Source of the DNA: Lasioglossum baleicum
Lineage: Eukaryota > Arthropoda > Insecta > Hymenoptera > Halictidae
DNA length: 64,000 bases
Direction of reading: 5' to 3'
Assembly: GCF_051020765.1 (NCBI RefSeq)
Contig: NC_134933.1
Span: 17,581,461 to 17,645,460, forward strand
The position numbers and the translations under genes are program-made. Below are positions 56,548-64,000 of this stretch, piece after piece. The notes under the pieces are model-generated. The model worked only from the letters and a program-made list of their open reading frames with translations. It ran no database searches and was not told where the DNA came from. Numbering within the stretch: the first letter of the stretch is position 1; every line of letters begins with the position of its first letter.

Positions 56548-57480
56548 CTTATAAAGAGAAGAATTAATTAGCGGAGAATCACTGTATAAATTTTAACACG
56601 AATTGGGCATCACAAATGTTATTTAAGGGGGCATCATTCTTTATAAAAATGTGAGATATTTAGCCTAATCGGAATGTCGTAAGAAAATTAAGGATAGCTC
56701 CAGCCTAGACAGTCTAGGTTTCCATTATTCAAGCCGAGGTTATTATTACGTAGACGCCTCGTTACTCCGTTGAAACGTGTGCCACCAAAGGGATTTCTTC
56801 CTCCTGAAGGATCGTTCTCGTCTTTGTCCTCCGGTTCCCTCTCTATCTGCCGCGATTCAAAGGTGTCGTGCTCAAAAGAAAGCTAAGAGTTGTCTTGAGG
56901 ATCTTCTTACAATTCTACTTTCCTTCTTCCACTGTTTTAGCTCGCTTAGAGCGGAGGCCGTCGCGTCGCGTCGGTCGGACGCCGCCGCACTGTTGCGCCG
57001 ATCAAATTCAATTCAAGAAGGGAATGTTCATTAAATCTCGTACGCCCTCGGAAGTTCCTTGAACTGTTTCTTGAACACCGTTCCAGCATCGTCCAAAGGA
57101 ATATCTGCATATCTTAGACGCGAACGGGCGCATACATTTGCGTTGCCCGGAGTGAAAGACGCCGGGTCGGATCCTTTGCGAGGTAGCAAAACGGAGCTCC
57201 TTTCACTCGGCAAACATTAAAGAAGAACTGGCGCTCGTTTTAATTGGAGGATGCCAGCGAAACGAGCCGAGAACGCGCGAGATGCGCGCGGCGCCTTGCA
57301 CTGGTCCACATTCGCAAGATTCTGAAATTTTCTCAACTACTGTGCTTGCTATACTCCAACTACCTTAAAATATTTATAGCCAAATTAAAACAAGTACTTA
57401 GATAGTTGCAAAACCGTGTAAGAAATATATGTTTTTAAGGACAGATCTTAGCAATGAAGTTACAGTCTCTATTTTATAAG
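56548..57480. other. Non-coding; CpG-rich 56.75-57.3 kb
   Basis: Short frames on both strands (60-85 codons) in stop-poor DNA. No gene or repeat recognised. Confidence 0.4.
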
Positions 57481-57530
57481 TACAGTAGAACCTCAGTGGT
57501 TGCGCGTAAACGGTCAAAAAATGCCGGCCA
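57481..57530 (+). mobile_element. pogo/Tigger-like terminal repeat, isolated
   Basis: TACAGTAGAACCTCAGTGGT resembles the CAGTAGAACCTC outer end of pogo/Tigger elements, preceded by TA. No opposite end (GAGGTTCTACTG) was seen downstream, so this is one end of a decayed copy. Confidence 0.45.
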
Positions 57531-57539
57531 AGTTCTTCG

Positions 57540-58720
57540 GAATGTGAACCACTGTGCGCCGGTGCCCAGTGAAATGTGCCCGCACGTCGATACTGCACCC
57601 TCCGCATAATCCACCTTTGCTCCCGTGCACCCTCGATGCGGCGGCCTTAAAGGAGGTGCTTTTCAAGGTTATCCAGAGAGCTGGCTGCTTCTTCTTCTTT
57701 CCACCCCCGACTGCACCCCATTCCACCGGTCGAGAAAAAGCAAGCAAGCAAGCAGCATCGTTCTCGGGGACGCGAGTTGCCAGGCGGTAGTTGCCATGCC
57801 TACCGGAGCCCTGTCCCTAGGGGGGTAGCTAACTCTTGCGCCCGGTAGCCTCTCTGTTGCGCGGCCACGTTTCACCCCTAATGGAGGGAGAGCCGAGAGG
57901 GTGGCAAGTGCGCCCGTTGGAAGATCTTCAAAAGGAAGAAAACACGATTTCACGAGCGCCATTCGTTCGGCCCCCGAAACACTAGGTGGTAGAGGGTCTG
58001 TGACGGTGGCGCGAGGGGGATGGCGGCCTCTACCCCAGGTAGAGGGTCCCGGGGATTCAGTGGTAGGGTTGGAAGAATACTCGTCGAAGAATCGGGACGA
58101 GGTGGGACGGGCGTTGCCATGCCGACGAATTATCATTTTCGCCCCTGTGCATCCGAAAAAGGGAGTCGCACCCTCTACCTGACTCCGCCCCGTTCTAGCA
58201 ACCCGGTATGGATTTTTTCTCGGTCGGCGTCCACTTGAGAGCGGCGCGACGCCCGAATTTTTTCCCCTGCGCGAGAGGATCTGGCCCTGCTCCCTCTCTC
58301 TCTCTCTCTCTCTCTCTCCTTTCGCTCCTCTCTCTCTCTCATTCTCTCTGTCGTCGAGTGCGCGCCCGGCGACGACCTTTTGTCGCTTGGTTTTTCGCCT
58401 CTCTTTTGTCGTTACGAACGGTTGGCACGGCGACCGTCACGCGTTCGTCGCCCGACGCCTGATACGCCACCGCCGCCCACGCTCTTTCAACGAGTGCCAA
58501 CCGTTCGTTCGTTCGTTCGTTTGGCTGATCTTTCGACGGCGCCAAGATCGCGGTTCAAGATGAATCTTAAGCAGCCGCGACGAAATACCCCGGGCCCCGT
58601 GGAAAAGTTTCCGGTGTTTGCTCGTCGATGCCAAAGGCAGGGTGTCGCCTGGGGGCTGAGGTGTCCCGGCGATCACACTGAATGCATTCAGAAGCGGTTT
58701 TTCTTAGAGATGGAACCTCG
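57540..58720. promoter_or_regulatory. Strong GC/CpG island with GAGA tract and GTTGCC sites
   Basis: Highest GC together with the block at 60.3-61.6 kb. Contains GTTGCC at 57776, GTTGCCATGCCTAC at 57790, GTTGCCATGCCGAC at 58113, a repeated GGTAGAGGGTC word (about 57988 and 58039) and a (CT)n tract. An ATG in a good insect context (CAAGATGAAT, 58560) opens an 88-codon frame after a CGTTCGTTCGTTCGTT run. A promoter with 5' untranslated exon is plausible. The peptide is unrecognised, so I do not call a gene. Confidence 0.4.
58292..58348. repeat. (CT)n tract, interrupted
   Basis: CT dinucleotides with a CCTTTCGCTC interruption, inside the GC island. GA/CT tracts at insect promoters commonly bind GAGA-type factors. 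Confidence 0.9.
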
Positions 58721-59063
58721 CGATCTCTCCACCTTATGGCAGGTCCCGCAAAATGTACAGAAACTCGGACATTTTTCTAACATTTTGCGAGATCGCTCTG
58801 CGCTACATGTGACGGTTTTATATTAGAATTTTATAGATTGTGCAGGAGAAGGAAATGTTCTGTACTCTTCAGTGAAGAGTAGCTTAAATACTTGATCATG
58901 TTGTAGATACCAGCCAGTTTTGACTAATTTTAGGGAAAAATTCAAAATAAGATCATCAAGACAAACCCACCGTCGATTTTTTCTGTTTTCGTCCACGTCA
59001 CTTCCAGATAAACCAACACTTGACCTTTTCCATTTTTATCCGCGTTATATCCGAAATTCTCTC

Positions 59064-59165
59064 TAACTGCGAATCTTCGCGCAAAATATAAATTGTCTGC
59101 ATTGACTGCGAGACAGGAGACAAGCAGATGTGTTTTTCTTTCCTAAACAATTTTAAAATAAAACT
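59064..59165 (+). mobile_element. Family A, 5' fragment
   Basis: TA-ACTGCGAATCTTCGCGCA, AAATATAAATTGTCTGCATT(GACTGCGAGACAGGAG) matches the left half of the family, including the TTTGCATTGATTGCAAGACACAGG segment. The right half is not found. Confidence 0.65.
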
Positions 59166-59857
59166 GGTACAATCCTCTGAGAAAATTCAAAAATTTTGTA
59201 ACACTTTGCGAGAGTACACTCTCCAAGTTCTAATCGTCAACCCTCGAGATACTTTGATTCGCGTGTATGTAAACCGGAATAGAACACACGTACCCTCGGG
59301 CCCGATCTCAATGACCTCGCGAAACGAGACTCGGCGAAATCGACTGACTCATTAAGCGTCTGAAGGACCTTATTAATTTCGAACTCGCTCGAACCGCCCA
59401 CTAGACAGCCAATCCGGATTGCGACAGTGGAGGGACACTTTCATTACACCGGTGCCGTTCCAATTTTCGTCTCGTTCCGATCTGAATAATTCAATGTGCG
59501 CGAGACAGGAGCACAATCGGAATCGAAGGTGAGCTTTCCGGCTGAGTCCACAGAGATAATTAAGAGCGTTAGGAGACGGAAGAATGGTTTCGCAGGAGAA
59601 TGACTAAGCTCCTCTCTCTCCTTTCTTCTCTTCTTTTTTTTAAACATTCCCTGCTCCAGGTTTCCGCGGTGAAATCCCGACGATACCCGAGTGAATTTCA
59701 ATTCCGCGTCAGTAAAACGAGCTTCGATTACGGCTAATTAATGAATGTTCTAACGAGTGCCCGTATATCTGGAACGGTGGCTCGGCGAAAGGGGCAGCCG
59801 AGTGTTCTCGAGTTAATTTCTATGGGGATTTCAGCGGATCGATACCAACTTTCCGTG

Positions 59858-59860
<3 letters not shown>

Positions 59861-59911
<51 letters not shown>
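59861..59911. repeat. (CT)n microsatellite, ~51 bp
   Basis: Uninterrupted CT run followed by TTTTCTC units. Source of the Arg/Glu and Ser/Leu tracts in overlapping frames. Confidence 0.95.
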
Positions 59912-59914
<3 letters not shown>

Positions 59915-60273
59915 CTCTTTTTCTCTGTGTGCATGAACAGGCTGGTTCAGACCGACGGACGAGACCGCTGTACCCAGGAGAACCGGCGTTCTGAAAAGCT
60001 GAGAGGAAAAAAACTGGTAGCCGCAGAAGTTACGTTAACGCCGACGGACAAAGGATAATTATACGTTATTGCGTTATTATCGCGGCGAAAATCTGCCAGC
60101 GGGGGCAGAGCGTTGTTTAAAATCCCGGTCGTTCAGCAGGCGCAAACGATGCGGTATCCACCATTTTCTTTTGTGCCGCTTAGTTCTGTTATTCTTCGCT
60201 TCTGACAACTGATGTTCTCTCGCCCGAAAGTTGCTTTCACGAAAAATGCATTCGACACAGTATTTATATCATG

Positions 60274-60300
60274 TACAGTGGTTCGCAAAGAATGAAGTCT
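60274..60300 (+). mobile_element. Tc1-like end, isolated
   Basis: TACAGTGGTTCGCAAAGAAT resembles the TA-CAGTGGCTC... ends at 54137 and 43955. Short match only. Confidence 0.3.
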
Positions 60301-61093
60301 ATTCAATTTAGTTTATTAACGCCTCCATAGCAGAAGCATCCAGTGCATAAGGATCGCCCATCGCACTTTGACGAAGGTTGCAATCCAGGGTGTACTCGTC
60401 GCTAGGCTGGGAACTGCGAGCGCAGGAAACTCGACACGAAAGTTTTCGAGAGTCTGGCTTGTCGTGGGTCCATTAGACCGGTAGTTTAGGAATCTAATTA
60501 ATTTCGTTACAATCGAGACACAGGGTTGGCGGAGCGGCGGCGGCGTTGCCAGGCGCTGGGTCTCGTATTCATCTCTTGAATACACATCCCGCGCGCGTAG
60601 CGAGTCGAAAGCACCGGCATCCAGCGCACTAAAAATCGCCAGTCGTCACCCGGGCTGCACGAGAGGGGTCCTGTGAGGAGAGGTTTTCACGTGTGCACGC
60701 ACATTCGCGCACGTTCACGCACATATTTACGCAGTGAGAGGAAGAGGGAAAGAGAGAGTGAGCGAGAGAGAGTGAGACCGGGCGAGGGTGTAGATCGGGC
60801 TGGGCACAGTGGTAGACGAGTGGCACTCGTGGGGTCGAGGGTCCTTGCACGGGTACGCCATGCCCCATGGGGTTTGGATCCCGTCGCGGCTGCTGGCTGT
60901 TAGGGTATTCTTGCCTCCGCCCCCGGTCGAAGCAGCCCCTTGACACGAGTCGCTTCGAAATACCCGAAGCAAAGGGGAGCGGGTGACGTGGGTCAGCCGG
61001 GGTAGGGGGGAACAAGTGGCGAGAGGAAAGGGTGGGAGACTGACGGCCATGTTTGTCGGGGGTGTGCCTCGAGGGGTGTTGCCAGCAGACCCG

Positions 61094-61107
61094 GTCACCA
61101 TGACAAC
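61094..61107. promoter_or_regulatory. X-box-like (RFX) site
   Basis: GTCACCATGACAAC has two six-base half-sites with a 2-bp spacer, each position fitting the RFX pattern. In insects RFX controls genes of ciliated sensory neurons. A single 14-bp match can occur by chance, so the call rests partly on nearby GTTGCC half-sites. Confidence 0.4.
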
Positions 61108-61532
61108 CTCGTTCTACCCCGACCGACCGGAAGCCGGCAGGACGAGGCGGTGCCTCTGCAGCTCGCCGCCAACCGGAAGTCGAGTTAACCGGAAGCCGAG
61201 CGGTGCCGTTCGAACCCGAAACCGTGGACAGGAGGCGCACGGGAGGGGGACTGGCAAAAAATGAGGAAGAAAGATGCGATCCCCTGTTGATATACCTATG
61301 TACGCACCCTACCGTGACGCTGGATGATCGATCACGATGTCGACCACGCATGCACAACGACCAGACCGAGAAACACCGTATCAACGACTGAGTGCATCGA
61401 CACCGGCGGATCTCGCCTAGCCTTCGAGACACCTAGATCTCAGTGGCTTTGTCTATTGTCTTTGCACTTCGCGGAGCGCTAGGGTCAGCCTCAGACAATG
61501 TGGCTTCTAAAAATCTGACCCTGGAGACCCTG

Positions 61533-61564
61533 CTCTCTCTCTCTCTTTCTTTATCTCTCTATCT
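61533..61564. repeat. (CT)n tract, interrupted
   Basis: CT dinucleotides with TTTCTTTAT interruptions at the right edge of the GC island. Confidence 0.85.
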
Positions 61565-61640
61565 AGCTGTATTATTGCGGGGTAGTTGTTGCAGTGGACA
61601 AACATTTGAGGCCAGTAGTCAGCCATTTTAACACACCACC

Positions 61641-62338
61641 GACCGGTGATCGTTGCATAATTTTGAGAAATCTATGGTACATGGCTGAACACTTTTTAAT
61701 GAAACCTTCGATAGCAACAGCAGTTTTCATTGTGAACTAACAAGTCACCCTCAATAACGTCATCTAATAGTTTCATTTAAGATTGCAATGTAAAGGAAAT
61801 TTCTATGCTTTCTTTTGGTACAGCACAATTATTGAAAATCCTACTAATGTAGTCTTCCAATAGCCTTTAACACTTCATCTACCGCTTTAAACACTTCAAA
61901 TCAGCATTTGGTAAATATATGCCAGTTAATATACATACATATATTGTATTCTAAAAAACGACAGGCATCGGAAGGTATAAGAATCTTTAGATTTAGTTAT
62001 AGGCTAAAATCGTGAAAAATTCAGTTTTTACAACGGATTTTAATTTTTTCCATATATGCCCACATCAAAAAGTTGTGAAAAACTACTTTGAGTATTTTCT
62101 CCGCAATTCGGAGACCAATTGCAATGTTTTCAAAATTTCTTTTTCTCTGTTCCTAAAGTAAACTAATTGTTCCAACCTACCAAAAGTTATCCTTTTAAAA
62201 TTGTCCAATTATTACTCCGAGTCATTGACTATTTTGTTGGCTAGTTTTGAAATGAAGAACATTCTTTTACCTTGAAAATGCATACATCAAAAATTTCGAA
62301 TTACAGTTCTGAATAAGTGATTCTTAATTAGTGATTCT
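61641..62338. other. AT-rich non-coding
   Basis: No repeat recognised except AATAAGTGATTCTTAAT words near 62313-62340 that repeat locally and lead into repeat H. Confidence 0.45.
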
Positions 62339-62610
62339 TATTAAATAAGTGATACTTAGTGGACTAATGAAAGTTGTCGAAGTTATTTCCCTTTCATCAT
62401 GGAATATCTTTCGAGTTCCAGATAGTTCCACATTTATTCAAATTGGAATATTTTCAGTATGATACTTCTCCTTGCATGATGCCGCAAGAATCATTTCCAC
62501 TTTCGTCCTTATTCAGGAATTATTATTGTTTAAAGTGTCACAGATACTTCAATGGAGATTCATTGAATGTATATTGCTTTCGAAATTTCCATCACCTTCA
62601 AAAACGATTA
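62339..62610 (+). repeat. Dispersed repeat H, longest copy
   Basis: Joins two modules: 62339-62410 matches 30399-30471, and 62460-62610 matches the complement of 41247-41375. Relative to 41 kb it has about 17 extra bases after AAAGTGTCACAGATACT. An open frame (62374-62616) includes FRNYYCLKC and HHLQK, shared with the 41 kb copy. Parent element unknown. Confidence 0.78.
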
Positions 62611-63683
62611 AATTAATAAGATTTATTACAAATTGTACAAGTATTTAAAAATCAACGTTTTATGAATACTATTTTGGATTATTCTTTATTCCAAAATTGA
62701 ATATGAAGTTTCAGAAGCGTGAAAGGCACAAGCAAGACACGTCTTTACAGTTTGAAACGAACTCGTCAAATAAGGATCACTCAGGCCAGGAAATTGAGGG
62801 ATGATCCCATGAACAAGCAAACAGTGGTTTTAGAAACAAACTGAAATTGAACCGACTCATGTACGAAGTACGTTTCAATAATTTTTGACTTCATCATATT
62901 GCAGCTGATGTCAAAACGAATCGAACGACCTACGTTGTTGTACTCTAAAACTTCCAAATAGTCATGAACTGCTAGATCGACCGCAAGACCAATGTGCCTC
63001 GCTTCGCCTCGTAGCCACCTGAGCAGAAGTCACAGGTGAACATTCTCGCATACGCAGCCGCAGTTTAATCATACATATGTGTAGATAACTAGCTATGATG
63101 TTCCCAAGGAATTCTGTCTGTATGGATTGGATGGAAGGCGTGCCTGTCTCCGTCGCTCATCGATAACTTTCACGCTTGGGTCATGCTTGAGGAACGTTAA
63201 GGAAACGTTAAACCTTAGCGAGTAGATGCCAGACGAAACGCATCGGATGTCGCAGAGAAATATTCTAGCGGCACGCGTAAATATTCCGCGTTCAGGCGGA
63301 CACACCGGGAACAAACAGTATCGCGAGGATAACGGTACGCCGCGTCTGCACGCAACTCTGCACGTGCACCAAGTGCACCGAGTGCATCGAGGCCCGCTAC
63401 GCATACGCCGCTAAATTATTTTACAACTCGTAAAGTTCGCGCAACGAATACATCGACCGTTAACGAGAGGAGAGAACCGCATCTATCAAGATAATAACGA
63501 TTATGATCGTAGATACAACAAACTAGCAAACTGCTTTCTGTGCCGAGGATTACCTCAAGTTTAAATAAACAGGAATTAGGGTGAATTGTCCAGCGAATGA
63601 ACACCTCCCAGTAGATGAACATTATTCACATTATACGATATAAAATAACATTTATGATGTCACGTTATTGTTATCTTATCAAT
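62611..63683. other. Non-coding; CpG-moderate 63.0-63.5 kb
   Basis: A small tandem of GTGCACCAA/GTGCACCGA/GTGCATCGA (about 63364-63391) lies in a CpG-richer patch. A 103-codon minus-strand frame (63093-63404) covers it (Cys/Thr/Arg repeats) and is not recognised. Confidence 0.4.
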
Positions 63684-63712
63684 GAACTGTGAATCTCTGT
63701 GTAAAATAAAAA
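63684..63712 (+). mobile_element. Possible family A left-end scrap
   Basis: GAACTGTGAATCTCTGTGTA(AAATAAAAA) resembles the family's left end GACTGCGAATCTCTATGCGAAATAAAAA at 13207. It is cut off at once by repeat I. Confidence 0.45.
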
Positions 63713-63713
63713 A

Positions 63714-63910
63714 ACAGACCAATACTGTGCGCATAAGACCGCTACTGAAAATTTCTATGGCGATTGCACACCTGTCTGTTTCCCGCTTGCTCGGGGAGCC
63801 GAGCTTACCCGAATAGCGTTTCACCTCGGAGCGTGACGGATCAGGCTCATTCGCTGTCCAGCAATTGTGTACACGGTGCACCAACAGAAGTTTTCACTTG
63901 AAAATTGTCT
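63714..63910 (+). repeat. Dispersed repeat I, copy 2
   Basis: Shares TGTGCGCATAA, CTATGGCGATTGCA and the unbroken core TTACCCGAATAGCGTTTCAC + CTCGGAGCGTGAC with 31284-31455. An insertion of about 25 bp (TCCAGCAATTGTGTACACGG region) lies before the shared TTCACTTnGAAAAT tail. Confidence 0.8.
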
Positions 63911-64000
63911 GAGTTACAAGACAGGCGAGTTACATAAAAATGGAGTCCTCTTGAATTCTCTTGGGAAACGGACCTTAGAACTTCAGCGTCCAGGCCGATC

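Larger units (their letters stand above)
58721..60273. other. Non-coding between two GC islands
   Basis: AT-rich to about 59220, then CpG-moderate with a (CT)n at 59861-59911. Frames of 66-105 codons are driven by the microsatellite. A family A fragment lies at 59064. Confidence 0.45.
60330..61640. promoter_or_regulatory. Strong GC/CpG island with X-box-like site
   Basis: GC-rich with GTTGCC at 60545 and 61078, and a full X-box-like site at 61094-61107 (GTCACC-AT-GACAAC), matching the RFX consensus (RYYNYY N1-3 RRNRAC). A GA-rich run is at about 60735-60776 and (CT)n at 61533-61564. The 267-codon minus-strand frame (60629-61432), longest in the window, is Arg/Ser/Pro-rich and overlapped on both strands, so probably chance. 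Promoter role is inferred. Confidence 0.4.

Noticed and set aside
57669..58136. 155-codon minus-strand frame in the GC island
   Set aside because: Overlapped by plus-strand frames; Pro/Arg/Ser-rich composition from GC bias, no domain.
60629..61432. Longest frame in the window, 267 codons, minus strand
   Set aside because: Arg/Ser/Pro-rich, in a very GC-rich island with few stops, overlapped by several frames on both strands, no recognisable domain.
1..64000. CRISPR arrays, bacterial operons, prophage or insertion sequences
   Set aside because: No regularly spaced direct repeats, no dense coding, no prokaryotic gene; composition and repeat types are those of an animal nuclear genome.

Overview
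This window reads as non-coding DNA from a eukaryotic nuclear genome, most likely an insect and plausibly a hymenopteran (bee, wasp or ant). There are no long open frames, operons or ribosome-binding sites. CpG is abundant in GC-rich islands that sit among AT-rich stretches. Short inverted-repeat DNA transposons with TA or TTAA ends are common. Poly(CT)/poly(GA) tracts are frequent, and there is one remnant of a jockey-like non-LTR retrotransposon. The species assignment is inference; no diagnostic host gene was recognised.

I found no host protein-coding exon, tRNA, rRNA or known microRNA that I can defend. Nearly all open frames of 60-270 codons overlap open frames on the opposite strand, lie in simple repeats, or lie in GC-rich DNA where stops are rare. 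The likeliest reading is a long intron or an intergenic interval holding regulatory islands and transposon debris.

Layout. 1-4.7 kb: AT-rich, with a TCATCA/GTC trinucleotide tract and the first copy of a TA-flanked miniature element (family A). 4.7-6.1 kb: GC-rich and pyrimidine-rich, with a long (CT)n. 7-14.5 kb: mixed CpG-rich islands (7.7-8.3, 9.0-10.0, 11.2-11.6, 12.1-13.1, 13.7-14.3 kb) broken by a ~380 bp near-palindrome and a full family A copy. 14.5-19.9 kb: a dense mobile-element cluster with opposed TTAA-ended arms, a 105 bp tandem duplication, two piggyBac-like TTAA elements and two abutting TA-flanked elements. 20-26.4 kb: homeodomain-site-rich, CpG-rich islands. 26.4-31.8 kb: family A copies, a 195 bp tandem duplication and an inverted repeat. 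32-39.3 kb: GC-rich islands with purine tracts. 39.4-39.9 kb: the retrotransposon RNase H relic. 41-49 kb: more dispersed repeats, a diverged ~200 bp tandem duplication and a ~130 bp dispersed pair. 50-56.5 kb: a hairpin element and family A copies. 57.5-58.7 and 60.3-61.6 kb: the two strongest GC islands, with GAGA tracts and clustered GTTGCC half-sites plus one full X-box-like site. 62-64 kb: second copies of repeats seen at 30-31 and 41 kb.

The main content to follow up is therefore (i) family A, a miniature inverted-repeat element present at least twelve times; (ii) several other inverted-repeat families, including a ~380 bp foldback that could make hairpin RNA if transcribed; and (iii) the two GC islands near the right end, which look like promoter or enhancer sequence.
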